From Streptomyces hiroshimensis (GTDB taxonomy: Bacteria > Actinomycetota > Actinomycetes > Streptomycetales > Streptomycetaceae), in the NCBI RefSeq assembly GCF_014650335.1, contig NZ_BMUT01000006.1, forward strand, positions 317,461 to 381,460: a stretch of DNA of 64,000 nucleotides, written 5' to 3'. Of this stretch, positions 1 through 9,201 are shown one piece after another. Numbering within the stretch: the stretch's first letter is position 1; the number at the start of each line of letters is the position of its first letter. The notes beneath the pieces are model-generated. The model was given only the letters and a program-made list of their open reading frames with translations, did not search any database and was not told where the DNA came from. Made by a program: the position numbers and the translations under genes.

Positions 1-276
1 ATCATCCTCGGCGACCCGGACGTCAAGTCCGTCTTCGTCAACGTCTTCGGTGGCATCACCGCGTGCGACGAGGTCGCCAAGGGCATCGTCCAGGCCCTGG
101 AGCTCCTCAAGAGCAAGGGCGAGGACGTCTCCAAGCCGCTGGTCGTGCGCCTCGACGGCAACAACGCGGAGCTGGGTCGCAAGATCCTGTCCGACGCCAA
201 CCACCCGCTGGTCCAGCGCGTGGACACCATGGACGGCGCGGCCGACAAGGCCGCCGAGCTGGCTGCGGCTAAGTAA
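1..276 (+). CDS. sucC: Succinyl-CoA synthetase beta subunit, C-terminal fragment
   Basis: The last 91 codons of the ADP/GDP-forming succinate-CoA ligase beta subunit; the 5' end lies before the window. The alpha2beta2 enzyme makes succinate and NTP from succinyl-CoA in the TCA cycle. The visible part is the CoA-ligase domain, including the glycine-rich run VNVFGGITACDEVAKGI, which is typical of the beta subunit. It stops with TAA at 274-276, 20 bp before the ATG of sucD, so the two subunits are almost certainly co-transcribed. Identity is secure because sucD follows. Confidence 0.96.
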   Translation: MILGDPDVKSVFVNVFGGITACDEVAKGIVQALELLKSKGEDVSKPLVVRLDGNNAELGRKILSDANHPLVQRVDTMDGAADKAAELAAAK

Positions 277-296
277 GGGACGAGGACTCCACAACC

Positions 297-1181
297 ATGG
301 CTATCTTCCTCACCAAGGACAGCAAGGTCATCGTCCAGGGGATGACCGGCGCCACGGGCATGAAGCACACCAAGCTCATGCTGGCCGACGGCACCAACAT
401 CGTCGGTGGCGTGAACCCGCGCAAGGCCGGCACGAGCGTCGACTTCGACGGCACCTCCGTGCCCGTCTTCGGCTCGGTCGCCGAGGCGATGGAGAAGACC
501 GGTGCCGATGTCACCGTCGTCTTCGTCCCGCCGGCGTTCGCGAAGGCCGCCGTCGTCGAGGCGATCGACGCCGAGATCCCGCTGGCCGTCGTGATCACCG
601 AGGGCATCGCCGTCCACGACTCCGCCGCCTTCTGGGCGTACGCGGGCTCGAAGGGCAACAAGACCCGCATCATCGGCCCGAACTGCCCCGGTCTCATCAC
701 CCCGGGCCAGTCCAACGCCGGCATCATCCCGGGCGACATCACCAAGCCCGGCCGCATCGGTCTCGTGTCCAAGTCCGGCACGCTGACCTACCAGATGATG
801 TACGAGCTCCGTGACATCGGCTTCTCCTCCGCCGTCGGCATCGGTGGCGACCCGGTCATCGGTACCACGCACATCGACGCGCTCGCCGCGTTCGAGGCCG
901 ACCCGGAGACCGAGCTGATCGTGATGATCGGCGAGATCGGCGGCGACGCCGAGGAGCGTGCCGCGGACTTCATCAAGGCCAACGTCACCAAGCCGGTCGT
1001 CGGCTACGTGGCGGGCTTCACCGCGCCCGAGGGCAAGACCATGGGCCACGCCGGCGCCATCGTCTCCGGTTCGTCCGGCACCGCCCAGGCGAAGAAGGAG
1101 GCCCTTGAGGCCGCCGGTGTGAAGGTCGGCAAGACCCCGTCCGAGACGGCCCGCCTCGCGCGCGCCGCGCTGGGCGCCTGA
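297..1181 (+). CDS. sucD: Succinyl-CoA synthetase alpha subunit
   Basis: A 294-residue alpha subunit of succinate-CoA ligase, the usual family length. The N-terminal Rossmann CoA-binding domain contains the motif GATGMKHTK near residue 20. The ligase domain contains TMGHAGAIVSG, whose histidine (about residue 251) is the phosphorylated catalytic residue. The ATG is preceded by a GGGACGAGGA Shine-Dalgarno region. It lies 20 bp after sucC and is followed by a strong hairpin terminator, so sucCD form a closed unit. TCA cycle, cytoplasmic. Confidence 0.98.
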   Translation: MAIFLTKDSKVIVQGMTGATGMKHTKLMLADGTNIVGGVNPRKAGTSVDFDGTSVPVFGSVAEAMEKTGADVTVVFVPPAFAKAAVVEAIDAEIPLAVVITEGIAVHDSAAFWAYAGSKGNKTRIIGPNCPGLITPGQSNAGIIPGDITKPGRIGLVSKSGTLTYQMMYELRDIGFSSAVGIGGDPVIGTTHIDALAAFEADPETELIVMIGEIGGDAEERAADFIKANVTKPVVGYVAGFTAPEGKTMGHAGAIVSGSSGTAQAKKEALEAAGVKVGKTPSETARLARAALGA

Positions 1182-1197
1182 GCCTGACGGTTCCCGT

Positions 1198-1235
1198 GCA
1201 CGGGCCCGCACCCCTCGGGGGGTGCGGGCCCGTGC
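1198..1235 (+). terminator. Rho-independent-type terminator after sucD
   Basis: Perfect 17-bp inverted repeat (arms 1198-1214 and 1219-1235) with a TCGG tetraloop, starting 16 bp after the sucD stop. There is no long T run, as is usual in Streptomyces. Confidence 0.9.
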
Positions 1236-1361
1236 CCGTTCCGGGCTCGGACCCAGCAGGGGTGATTGTGTGTCAAATAGGTTTATCCGTGCATCAAAAG
1301 CGACACGACGGTCATTTACCCGCTACCCGAACGAAAGGCGTGTTCTTGGCAGCATGACCAT

Positions 1362-3410
1362 GTGACCCACGATGCCGAGCACAGCCCGTCGTTGCCCTCG
1401 CCCGGCCGGCCCGGCGCCGGTGCGCCGCCACCGGCGGGCACGGTGCTCGTCGGCGGGGCGATCGCCGCGGGCCTCGGGCTCGGGGCACTGGCCGTCGTGG
1501 TCCTGCTGCTGTGGATCACCTCGCCCTACCCGGACGGCGGCGCGGGCGAGGCCCTGCGCTCCGCCGCCGGCCTGTGGCTGCTCGCCCACGGCGCGGACCT
1601 CGTCCGCACCGACACGCTCACCGGGGCGCCCGCCCCCCTCGGCCTGACCCCGATGCTGCTGACCGTCCTGCCCTGCTGGCTGCTCTACCGCGCCGCGCGG
1701 CACGCCCTGGAACCGGCGGAGGAGCCGGAGGACGACCACGACGACCTCCTCCTGTACCCCGAAGCGGTGCCCTTCGAGGAGCTCACGCCCGAGGAAGTCC
1801 TCGCCATGAGCCCGCCCCTCGCGCCCGTTCCGACGGAACCGCCGGTCCCGGCGGAGCCCGGGCCCTGCCCCGCCCCGCGCAAGGCCGCCCCGGCCCTTCT
1901 CGGCGGCTATCTGCTCGTCGCGGTGGGAGCCGTCCTCTACGCCTCCTCGGGCCCGGTACGGGTCGAGCCGCTGAGCGCCCTGCTCCACGTGCCGGTCGTC
2001 GCGGGGGCGTCCGTCGCGGCCGGGATGTGGGCCGCCGCGGGACGCCCGTACGGCACGCTGCCGCCGGTCCTCCGCCGGGCCCTCGCGCCGGTCCCCGCGC
2101 GCCTGCGGCACTGGTTCACCCGGCCCCGGTCGGCCGCGGCCCTGCGCGCGGGGACGGCGGGCACCGTCGTCCTGCTCAGCGGGGCCGCCGTCCTCCTCGC
2201 GGCCTCCCTCGCCGTCCACGCGGGCGCCGCCCGCGAGTCCCTCCTGCAGATCACCGCGGCCTGGTCGGGCCGCGCCGCGGTGCTGCTGCTGTGCCTCGCG
2301 CTGCTGCCCAACGCCGTGGTCTGGGCCGCGGCCTACGGGCTCGGGCCGGGCTTCGCGGTGGGCACGGCCGGGGCCGTCGCGCCCCTCGGGATCACCACGT
2401 ACCCGCTGCTGCCGTCCTTCCCGCTCTTCGCGATCCTCCCCGCCCCGGGCCCCGCCGAGCCGCTGCCCCTGGCCGCCTCCGCGGCGGTGAGCCTCGCGGC
2501 CGGGGCCACCGTCGCCTACGCCGCCGTGCCGCGCCGCAGCGCGGACCTGGCCCGGTCGGGCCTCGGCGAGACCGCAGCCATCGCCGCCCTCGGCTCCTTC
2601 TTCTGCGCGCTCGTGATCACCCTGCTGACCTACGCGGCGGGCGGCAGCCTGGGCGCGTCCGTCCTCGCCACCTTCGGGCCCTCCTGCCGGCTGGTCGGCG
2701 CGGCCGCGCTCGCCTGGACGACCGTCGTGAGCGTGCCCGGGGCCATCGTGCTGCGGTGGCTGCGGCGGCGCATCGCCCTGGGCGACACGTCAGCGGAACC
2801 ACGGGTGACCGCCGCGTCGGCCCCCGGCCTGGGGGTCGTCGCCCTGGCCGGGGCCCCGTCCGCGCGGCCTGCCGCGGGCACCCACCGCCGGGTGCCGCCC
2901 GGGCGGGCCGACCGGCCGCGGAAGGCGCGCCGGGCACGCGCCCGCTGGTGGACCGGCGCTCCTGCCGCCCGGGCGGTGGGCTCCTGGCTGGGCTTCGGCG
3001 TGGGTACGGGTGCCCGCGCGGCGGGGGCGGGGGTGCGGGCCGACACGGCGACGCTGTCCTTCGCCCGGCCCGGAGCAGGGCCCGCATGGTCGGCCGAGCC
3101 GGGCGCCACGGCCGTGGAGGCGCTGCCCGTACGGGGCGCACCGGCGGGGTCCGCCCCGGTGGGCCTCGCCGCTCCGGCCGCCGCGCCCGCATCCGGCACG
3201 CAGACCGTGCGGCGCGGGTGGTTCGGGCGCCGGCGGGCGAAAGAGAGCGGACGGCGGGGGAGAGGCGCGGCCCAGGTGCCGGCGTTCGACGCGGCGGCCT
3301 GGCACGACACGGGCGCGCGGCAGGTGCGGTGGGCCGCGCTGCGGGAGTCCGGGGGCGGGCTGATGCCGGCGTTCGAGCCGCGCGACGCGGGGCCCCCGGA
3401 CCGGGGCTGA
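1362..3410 (+). CDS. DUF6350 (PerM-like) integral membrane protein
   Basis: A 682-residue polytopic membrane protein. Many hydrophobic segments lie between about residues 25 and 470 (for example LGLGALAVVVLLLWI near 38-52). A 200-residue hydrophilic tail rich in Ala, Gly, Pro and Arg follows. Its position between sucCD and purN-purH and its composition match the actinobacterial DUF6350 family, which includes mycobacterial PerM, linked in that genus to cell division under stress. That function is not demonstrated here. GTG start at 1362; an ATG 8 bp upstream opens only a two-codon frame. Family call fairly sure, role inferred. Confidence 0.8.
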   Translation: MTHDAEHSPSLPSPGRPGAGAPPPAGTVLVGGAIAAGLGLGALAVVVLLLWITSPYPDGGAGEALRSAAGLWLLAHGADLVRTDTLTGAPAPLGLTPMLLTVLPCWLLYRAARHALEPAEEPEDDHDDLLLYPEAVPFEELTPEEVLAMSPPLAPVPTEPPVPAEPGPCPAPRKAAPALLGGYLLVAVGAVLYASSGPVRVEPLSALLHVPVVAGASVAAGMWAAAGRPYGTLPPVLRRALAPVPARLRHWFTRPRSAAALRAGTAGTVVLLSGAAVLLAASLAVHAGAARESLLQITAAWSGRAAVLLLCLALLPNAVVWAAAYGLGPGFAVGTAGAVAPLGITTYPLLPSFPLFAILPAPGPAEPLPLAASAAVSLAAGATVAYAAVPRRSADLARSGLGETAAIAALGSFFCALVITLLTYAAGGSLGASVLATFGPSCRLVGAAALAWTTVVSVPGAIVLRWLRRRIALGDTSAEPRVTAASAPGLGVVALAGAPSARPAAGTHRRVPPGRADRPRKARRARARWWTGAPAARAVGSWLGFGVGTGARAAGAGVRADTATLSFARPGAGPAWSAEPGATAVEALPVRGAPAGSAPVGLAAPAAAPASGTQTVRRGWFGRRRAKESGRRGRGAAQVPAFDAAAWHDTGARQVRWAALRESGGGLMPAFEPRDAGPPDRG

Positions 3411-3424
3411 AAGGCTTCAGCCCC
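3403..3424. terminator. Hairpin between convergent genes
   Basis: Arms 3403-3411 and 3416-3424 (9 bp, perfect), overlapping the stop codon of the DUF6350 gene. It lies between two convergent genes and can end transcription in both directions. Confidence 0.7.
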
Positions 3425-3437
3425 TCGTCCCCAACAG

Positions 3438-4181
3438 CTAGTCCCGCGTCCCCAGCAGCGGCCTCAGCTGCTTCGGCAAGTGCTTCTCGCACGCCTGCTG
3501 GGAGCTCTGGGTCAGGGCGTCGTCCACGCACGTGTAGTAGTCGCTGTAGACGATCTGGAAGACGAACGTCGCCGCCGCGATGGCCAGCGCCAGCCCGCCC
3601 GTCACCAGGCCGCTGACCGCCGCCGTCGTCTGCGGGCGGAAGGCGCCGGGCGGCGGGGCGGGGGCCGCCGGGGTGTCGGGATCCTGCCGCTGCGGGCGGG
3701 ACTTGGCGCGCAGCGCGCTGACGCCCCAGTAGACGGAGAGGGCGCCGAGCAGCAGGGCGACGTAGGGGATGCTGAACAGGGCGAAGAAGAAGCCCCACAT
3801 GCCTGCGAGGAGGGCGTAGCGGGCGCGCCGCTGGGCGGGGTCCGTGGGGTCCCAGCGCAGGCCGCCGTTCCCGCCCGGGCCGCCTGCGGGGCCGCCCGGG
3901 CCGCCGCCGAAGCCGCCGTCGTGGCGGCCGGGCTGCCGGCTGCTCCACTGGCTGCCCCACGCCGGGGGCTGCTGCCGTCCGTCGCCGGAGCCGTTCCCGT
4001 CCTCGCCTCCGTCCTGCGAGCCGTCCCCCTGCCCGCCGCCCCGGCCGTCCGCGTGGCCCTGCGGCCCCTGCGGGCGCTGCCGCGGCTGCCACGGCTGGTC
4101 GGGCTGTCCCTCCGGCGGGGGCGCGAAGGGGTTGTCCCGCTGCTCGCCGGAGGAGGACGGCGTGGGGCGGTCGTGCGACAT
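3438..4181 (-). CDS. Proline/glycine-rich N-terminus membrane protein, function unknown
   Basis: A 247-residue protein. The first half is a disordered Pro/Gly/Gln/Asp-rich cytoplasmic stretch. It is followed by two hydrophobic segments (YALLAGMWGFFFALFSIPY and VALLLGALSVYWGVSAL, about residues 120-160) and one near 190-215. A short C-terminal tail has two cysteines (YTCVDD and QACEKH) that could form an extracytoplasmic disulfide. The ATG at 4181 is chosen because GAGGAAC sits 7 bp upstream; an in-frame ATG at 4196 adds five residues. No enzymatic motif. Convergent with the DUF6350 gene. Confidence 0.75.
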   Translation of the reverse strand: MSHDRPTPSSSGEQRDNPFAPPPEGQPDQPWQPRQRPQGPQGHADGRGGGQGDGSQDGGEDGNGSGDGRQQPPAWGSQWSSRQPGRHDGGFGGGPGGPAGGPGGNGGLRWDPTDPAQRRARYALLAGMWGFFFALFSIPYVALLLGALSVYWGVSALRAKSRPQRQDPDTPAAPAPPPGAFRPQTTAAVSGLVTGGLALAIAAATFVFQIVYSDYYTCVDDALTQSSQQACEKHLPKQLRPLLGTRD

Positions 4182-4659
4182 GCGGGCGTTCCTCATCGCA
4201 CCGCCGCCGGGGGTGCGGGTGGGCAGCGCGAGGGGGTGAGCCGCGTGACGGCGTCGGTCCGGCATGTGGAGTGTGTCTTCCCCTTGTGTCGTCGTCCGGC
4301 ACGCCCAGGATGTGCGCCGTCCAGGATGTGTGCCCGCACGCCCGGGACGTACGGCACATCCCCGGCGTCCGTGCCTACCGCACTCCGAACGTACGGCGTC
4401 GCGCCCGGATTCCGTGCACGTGGCCCGCGCTTTTCCGTGCGCTGCTTCCAGACGCTACCTTCCGCGCGCGCCCCCGTCCCGCGGGGGCCGTTCGGTGTGC
4501 CGGTATCGTTGCTGGCGGTCGGCGGGTTCGTAGAGTCCCCCGTATCCGGCGACGCCCTCGTCTCGTACGACCATACAAACCGTAGGGCCGTGCACACCGT
4601 ACGCCCATCACACCGCTCAGACCGCTGACACCGCTCCGCCCGCGAGAAAGGGCCCCACC
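4182..4659. other. Intergenic region upstream of purN
   Basis: 478 bp without a convincing gene between divergent genes. It contains the purN promoter listed separately. It also contains two close copies of CCAGGATGTG (near 4307 and 4321) within GC-rich sequence of unknown meaning. Open frames here are short and lack ribosome binding sites. Confidence 0.6.
4509..4536 (+). promoter_or_regulatory. Candidate HrdB-type promoter for purN-purH
   Basis: TTGCTG at 4509-4514 and TAGAGT at 4531-4536 with a 16-bp spacer fit the loose -35/-10 consensus of the principal Streptomyces sigma factor. It lies about 125 bp before the purN start. Inferred from sequence only. Confidence 0.5.
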
Positions 4660-5292
4660 GTGGCCTCCCCGCCTCCCGCGCCCCCCGCCCGCCTCGTCGT
4701 CCTCGTCTCCGGCTCCGGCACCAATCTGCAGGCCCTGCTCGATGCGATCGCCGCCGACCCGGAGGGCTACGGCGCCCGGATCGTGGCCGTGGGCGCCGAC
4801 CGGGACGGCATCGCCGGCCTGGAGCGGGCCGAGCGCGCCGGGATCCCCACGTTCGTCTGCCGCGTCAAGGACCACCCGACGCGCGACGCCTGGGACCGCG
4901 CGCTGACCGAGGCCACCGCGGCCCACGAGCCGGACCTCGTGGTCTCGGCCGGTTTCATGAAGATCGTGGGCAAGGAGTTCCTGGCCCGCTTCGGGGGCCG
5001 CGTGATCAATACGCACCCCGCCCTGCTGCCCAGCTTCCCCGGCGCCCACGGCGCGCGCGACGCACTCGCGTACGGCGTCAAGGTGACCGGGTGCACCGTC
5101 CACTTCGTCGACGACGGCGTCGACACCGGCCCGATCATCGCGCAGGGCGTGGTCGAGGTCCGGGACGAGGACGACGAATCCGCACTGCACGAGCGGATCA
5201 AGGAAGTCGAGCGCGATCTGCTCGTCGAGGTCGTGGGGCGCCTGGCCCGCAACGGCTACCGCATAGAGGGACGAAAGGTGAAATTCCTGTGA
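4660..5292 (+). CDS. purN: Phosphoribosylglycinamide formyltransferase (GART)
   Basis: A 210-residue 10-formyl-THF-dependent GAR transformylase, step 3 of purine synthesis. The N-terminal loop SGSGTNLQALLDA binds the phosphoribosyl group. INTHPALLPSFPGAHG carries the catalytic Asn and His. HFVDDGVDTGPII carries the catalytic Asp. Full length for the family. GTG start with a GAGAAAGGG ribosome binding site. The stop overlaps the GTG of purH by 4 bp, so the two are translationally coupled. Confidence 0.97.
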   Translation: MASPPPAPPARLVVLVSGSGTNLQALLDAIAADPEGYGARIVAVGADRDGIAGLERAERAGIPTFVCRVKDHPTRDAWDRALTEATAAHEPDLVVSAGFMKIVGKEFLARFGGRVINTHPALLPSFPGAHGARDALAYGVKVTGCTVHFVDDGVDTGPIIAQGVVEVRDEDDESALHERIKEVERDLLVEVVGRLARNGYRIEGRKVKFL

Positions 5293-6851
5293 CCGCCGAA
5301 GGTATGAAGCGGCCCATCCGCCGCGCGCTGGTCAGCGTCTACGACAAGGCCGGGCTGGAGGAGCTCGCGCGCGGTCTGCACGAGGCGGGCGTCGAGCTCG
5401 TCTCGACCGGCTCGACGGCCGGCCGGATCGCCGCCGCCGGCGTCCCGGTCACCCGGGTCGAGGAGCTCACCGGTTTCCCCGAGTGCCTGGACGGCCGCGT
5501 CAAGACGCTCCACCCGCGCGTCCACGCCGGCATCCTGGCCGACCAGCGCCTGGACTCCCACCGCGAGCAGCTCGCCGAGCTGGGCGTGGAGCCGTTCGAG
5601 CTGGTGATCGTCAACCTCTACCCGTTCCGGGAGACCGTCGCCTCCGGCGCCTCGCCCGACGAGTGCGTGGAGCAGATCGACATCGGCGGCCCCTCGATGG
5701 TCCGCGCCGCCGCCAAGAACCACCCCTCGGTGGCCGTCGTGGTCAACCCCGGCCGCTACCAGGACGTCCTCAAGGCCGTCGCCGACGGCGGCTTCGACCT
5801 CGCGCAGCGCAAGCGCCTGGCCGCCGAGGCGTTCCAGCACACCGCCGCCTACGACGTGGCCGTCGCCAACTGGTTCGCCGAAGGCTACGGAGCCGACGAG
5901 GGCCCCTGGCCCGACTTCATCGGCGTCTCCTACGAGCGCAAGCAGGTCCTGCGCTACGGCGAGAACCCCCACCAGCCCGCCGCCCTCTACACGGACGGCA
6001 CGGGCAAGGGCCTCGCCTACGCCGAGCAGCTGCACGGCAAGGAGATGTCCTACAACAACTACGTCGACACCGAGGCGGCCCGCCGGGCGGCGTACGACCA
6101 CACCGACCCCTGCGTCGCGATCATCAAGCACGCCAACCCGTGCGGCATCGCCGTCGGTTCGGACGTCGCCGAGGCCCACCGCAAGGCCCACGAGTGCGAC
6201 CCGCTGTCCGCGTTCGGCGGCGTGATCGCCGTCAACAGCCCGGTGTCGGTCGCCATGGCCGAGCAGGTCGCCGAGATCTTCACCGAGGTCATCGTCGCCC
6301 CGGCCTACGAGGACGGCGCCGTCGAGGTGCTGGCCCGCAAGAAGAACATCCGCGTGCTGCGCTGCGCCGACGCCCCCGCGGCGCACGGCGAGTCCCGTCC
6401 CGTCGAGGGCGGCGTCCTCGTCCAGGCCAAGGACCGGCTCCAGGCCGAGGGCGACGACCCGGCCAACTGGACGCTCGCCACGGGCGAGGCGCTCTCCGCC
6501 GACGAGCTGGCCGGGCTGGCCTTCGCCTGGCGCGCCTGCCGCGCGGTGAAGTCCAACGCGATCCTGCTGGCCAAGGACGGTGCGACCGTCGGCGTCGGCA
6601 TGGGCCAGGTCAACCGCGTCGACTCCGCGAAGCTGGCGGTGCAGCGGGCGGGCGAGGAGCGGGCGCGCGGCTCGTACGCCGCCTCCGACGCCTTTTTCCC
6701 CTTCCCGGACGGGCTGGAGGTGCTGACGGCCGCGGGCGTCAAGGCCGTGGTGCAGCCGGGCGGTTCGGTCCGCGACGAGCAGGTCGTGGAGGCCGCGAAG
6801 GCGGCGGGCGTGACGATGTACTTCACGGGCACGCGCCACTTCTTCCACTGA
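5289..6851 (+). CDS. purH: Bifunctional AICAR formyltransferase / IMP cyclohydrolase
   Basis: A 520-residue two-domain enzyme for the last two steps of IMP synthesis. The MGS-like cyclohydrolase domain fills about residues 10-200 (STGSTAGRIAAAGVPVTRVEELTGFPECLDGRVKTLHP split over that region). The AICAR transformylase domain follows, with YGENPHQ and the catalytic KHANPCGIA near residue 280. The GTG at 5289 is chosen because it overlaps the purN stop in a GTGA arrangement; the open frame extends further upstream inside purN. Ends at a long terminator. Confidence 0.97.
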   Translation: MTAEGMKRPIRRALVSVYDKAGLEELARGLHEAGVELVSTGSTAGRIAAAGVPVTRVEELTGFPECLDGRVKTLHPRVHAGILADQRLDSHREQLAELGVEPFELVIVNLYPFRETVASGASPDECVEQIDIGGPSMVRAAAKNHPSVAVVVNPGRYQDVLKAVADGGFDLAQRKRLAAEAFQHTAAYDVAVANWFAEGYGADEGPWPDFIGVSYERKQVLRYGENPHQPAALYTDGTGKGLAYAEQLHGKEMSYNNYVDTEAARRAAYDHTDPCVAIIKHANPCGIAVGSDVAEAHRKAHECDPLSAFGGVIAVNSPVSVAMAEQVAEIFTEVIVAPAYEDGAVEVLARKKNIRVLRCADAPAAHGESRPVEGGVLVQAKDRLQAEGDDPANWTLATGEALSADELAGLAFAWRACRAVKSNAILLAKDGATVGVGMGQVNRVDSAKLAVQRAGEERARGSYAASDAFFPFPDGLEVLTAAGVKAVVQPGGSVRDEQVVEAAKAAGVTMYFTGTRHFFH

Positions 6852-6865
6852 GGCCGCGGAACGGC

Positions 6866-6908
6866 CGGAGGCCCGTACCCCCGATCACGTCGGGGGTACG
6901 GGCCTCCG
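6866..6908. terminator. Strong bidirectional terminator after purH
   Basis: Perfect inverted repeat of at least 17 bp (arms 6866-6882 and 6892-6908) between the convergent purH and the downstream membrane protein gene. Confidence 0.92.
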
Positions 6909-6929
6909 GGTGGTCCGCCGAAGCGTCGC

Positions 6930-7535
6930 TCAGAAGCGCGGGCGGCGGAACCACTCCGCCGTGGCCTGCTTGGCCGCGAAGATGATCACCAGGATCGACA
7001 GGATGAACGTGATCAGGCCGAGTCCGTAGGCCCAGGAGCTCAGGAGTCCGCCGATGATGCCGAAAGACGCGTAGACGATCGAACCGACGCGGACGCCATT
7101 GCCGCCCTTGGCGTAGCGCACGGCGAGAATGATGCCGATAACGGCGAACACCAGGGCGAGCAGGATGAAGAAGCCGAGGACGCCCTTGCCGATGTCGACG
7201 GCCTTGTCGACGTCGACCTCGTCGCCCTGCGCGGTCCGGACCGTCCGGCCCGGGCCGACCTCGTCGGCCTTGTCCTTGATCGCGGCGATCAGGGTGCCGA
7301 AAAAGCCCGCCAGAGCCACGTGCACTGCGGCGATGCAGTAGAGCATGATGCGCGCGGCCTTGGTGATGCCCGGCATTACCTGCGGGCCCTGCGGCGCACC
7401 GGCGTAACCGCCCTGCGCCTGCGGGTACGCGGCGTACGGCTGGCCGGGCTGGGCGCCCTGAGGCGCTTGCGGATATCCGTAACCGGGCGCCTGCTGGGGC
7501 GCGCCGTACGGGTTGTTCTGATCGCCGAAGCTCAT
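6930..7535 (-). CDS. Small multi-pass membrane protein, function unknown
   Basis: A 201-residue protein. The N-terminus (about 50 residues) is low complexity, rich in Pro, Gln, Gly, Ala and Tyr. Four hydrophobic segments follow near residues 62-80, 118-140, 150-170 and 172-190. An Asp/Lys-rich loop (DEVDVDKAVDIGKG) separates the first pair. Such PQG-tail membrane proteins are common in Streptomyces and mostly uncharacterised. The ATG at 7535 has an excellent GGAGGAAA site 8 bp upstream; the frame extends further upstream without start support. Convergent with purH, divergent from folD. Confidence 0.85.
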   Translation of the reverse strand: MSFGDQNNPYGAPQQAPGYGYPQAPQGAQPGQPYAAYPQAQGGYAGAPQGPQVMPGITKAARIMLYCIAAVHVALAGFFGTLIAAIKDKADEVGPGRTVRTAQGDEVDVDKAVDIGKGVLGFFILLALVFAVIGIILAVRYAKGGNGVRVGSIVYASFGIIGGLLSSWAYGLGLITFILSILVIIFAAKQATAEWFRRPRF

Positions 7536-7785
7536 GCTGGGGATTTCCTCCGTCGGTGTCGTGCGGGGACGGCGCAGGCATTCGGAGGAGAGTTGTGTCA
7601 GCGGCTCGCCCCCGATTTGCACGCGCGGCACGCGGATCATCGTTATCGGGCCACTGACTTTTGTCCAGCTGATACCCGTATCGTCGGGGCCGCAGGGGCT
7701 CCCGGGAATAACCGGTGCGAATTCGTCACCAACCGCGGACCGCCCTGATTGGAACCATGGCCACTCCATCCGCGAGGATGGGGTC

Positions 7786-8655
7786 ATGACCGCCCAGATT
7801 CTCGATGGCAAGGCCACCGCAGCAGCGATCAAGTCCGAACTCACCGTGCGCGTGGAGGCGCTGAAGGCCAAGGGCGTCCAGCCCGGTCTCGGCACCCTCC
7901 TCGTGGGCGACGACCCCGGCAGCAAGTGGTACGTGGCCGGCAAGCACCGCGACTGTGCCGAGGTCGGCATCGCGTCCATCCAGCGTGAACTGCCCGCCAC
8001 GGCCACGCAGGAGGAGATCGAGGCGGTCGTCCGCGAGCTCAACGACAACCCCGACTGCACCGGCTACATCGTCCAACTCCCCCTCCCCAAGGGCATCGAC
8101 ACCAACCGGGTCCTGGAGCTGATGGACCCGGCCAAGGACGCCGACGGCCTGCACCCGATGAGCCTCGGCCGCCTGGTCCTCAACGAGACCGGCCCGCTGC
8201 CCTGCACCCCCAACGGCATCATCGAGCTGCTGCGCCACCACGGCGTCGAGCTGGGCGGCAAGCACGTCGTGGTCGTGGGCCGCGGCATCACCGTCGGCCG
8301 CTCGATCGGCCTGCTGCTGACCCGCAGGACCGAGAACTCCACGGTCACCCTCTGCCACACCGGTACCCGTGATCTGTCGGCGCACCTGCGCCAGGCCGAC
8401 GTCATCGTCGCCGCGGCGGGCGTGGGCCACCTGATCAAGCCGGAGGACGTCAAGCCCGGCGCGGCCGTGCTGGACGTCGGCGTCAGCCGCGACGGCGAGG
8501 GCAAGATCATGGGCGATGTGGACCCGGCGGTCGCCAAGGTCGCCGGCTGGGTCTCGCCCAACCCGGGCGGCGTCGGCCCGATGACCCGCGCCCTGCTGCT
8601 GGTCAACGTGGTGGAGGCCGCCGAGCGCGCCGCCGGAAGCGGCAATGCGGGCTGA
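7786..8655 (+). CDS. folD: Methylenetetrahydrofolate dehydrogenase / methenyl-THF cyclohydrolase
   Basis: A 289-residue bifunctional FolD interconverting 5,10-methylene-, methenyl- and 10-formyl-THF, which supplies formyl groups to PurN and PurH nearby. The Tyr-x-x-x-Lys catalytic pair is in KWYVAGKHRDC. GYIVQLPLPKGID is the family signature near residue 100. The NADP site reads VVGRGITVGRSIGLLL. Start chosen at ATG 7786 to match the family length. The end overlaps the next gene by 11 bp, indicating coupling. Confidence 0.97.
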   Translation: MTAQILDGKATAAAIKSELTVRVEALKAKGVQPGLGTLLVGDDPGSKWYVAGKHRDCAEVGIASIQRELPATATQEEIEAVVRELNDNPDCTGYIVQLPLPKGIDTNRVLELMDPAKDADGLHPMSLGRLVLNETGPLPCTPNGIIELLRHHGVELGGKHVVVVGRGITVGRSIGLLLTRRTENSTVTLCHTGTRDLSAHLRQADVIVAAAGVGHLIKPEDVKPGAAVLDVGVSRDGEGKIMGDVDPAVAKVAGWVSPNPGGVGPMTRALLLVNVVEAAERAAGSGNAG

Positions 8656-9154
8656 GAAGGAGCCGGGCGAGCCGGGCGCGGGAGCGGAGCCCGGCGCGGG
8701 CAAGGAGCCGGGCGCGGGCGGCAAGGAACCGGGCGCGGGCAAGGAACCGGGTGCGGGCAGGGAGCCGGGCGCGGGCAAGGGGCGCCGCTTCCAGCTCACG
8801 CGGGACACCGCCCGCCCCGAGGGGGGCGGGCGCGCCGCCCCCGGGGACGCCCCGGCGCCGGCGCGCCAGTGGCCGCTGCTGGCGGTCATGGGCGTGACGG
8901 GGCTCGGGCTGCTGATCACCGCCTTCGACGCGTTCCGGGTCGGGACGCTGCTGATCGGGCTGGCGATGATCGGCGGTGCGGTGCTGCGCTGGGCCCTGCC
9001 GTCCGTGGGCATGCTGGCCGTGCGCTCCCGGTTCACCGACATGATCACGTACGGCGGGCTGGGCGTGGCGATCCTGCTGCTGTCCCTGATGGCGCAGCCG
9101 CACCCGTGGCTGAAGGTGCCGTTCCTGGAGGACATCCTCCACTTCACGGTCTAG
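8645..9154 (+). CDS. DUF3017 membrane protein with Gly-Ala-Gly-Lys-Glu-Pro repeats
   Basis: A 169-residue protein. The N-terminal 45 residues are tandem hexapeptides of the type GAGKEP. Three hydrophobic segments follow (about residues 78-96, 98-112 and 137-152). Its position immediately behind folD and its hydrophobic pattern match the actinobacterial DUF3017 family. Function unknown. The ATG lies inside the folD coding region (11-bp overlap). The repeat is visible in DNA as an 18-bp unit and is probably prone to slippage. Confidence 0.85.
   Translation: MRAEKEPGEPGAGAEPGAGKEPGAGGKEPGAGKEPGAGREPGAGKGRRFQLTRDTARPEGGGRAAPGDAPAPARQWPLLAVMGVTGLGLLITAFDAFRVGTLLIGLAMIGGAVLRWALPSVGMLAVRSRFTDMITYGGLGVAILLLSLMAQPHPWLKVPFLEDILHFTV
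8663..8783 (+). repeat. Degenerate 18-bp tandem repeat in the DUF3017 gene
   Basis: About six copies of a unit close to AAGGAGCCGGGCGCGGGC, each encoding KEPGAG, with single-base and 3-bp variations that keep the frame. Confidence 0.8.
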
Positions 9155-9201
9155 ACCCGACCGGGTTTGCCCGATTTCGAGTAGCTTGATGACGAGGTGA
9201 T

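Noticed and set aside
1354..1365. Tiny leader frame ATG-ACC-ATG-TGA before the DUF6350 gene
   Set aside because: Only three codons with no evidence of regulation; most likely chance.
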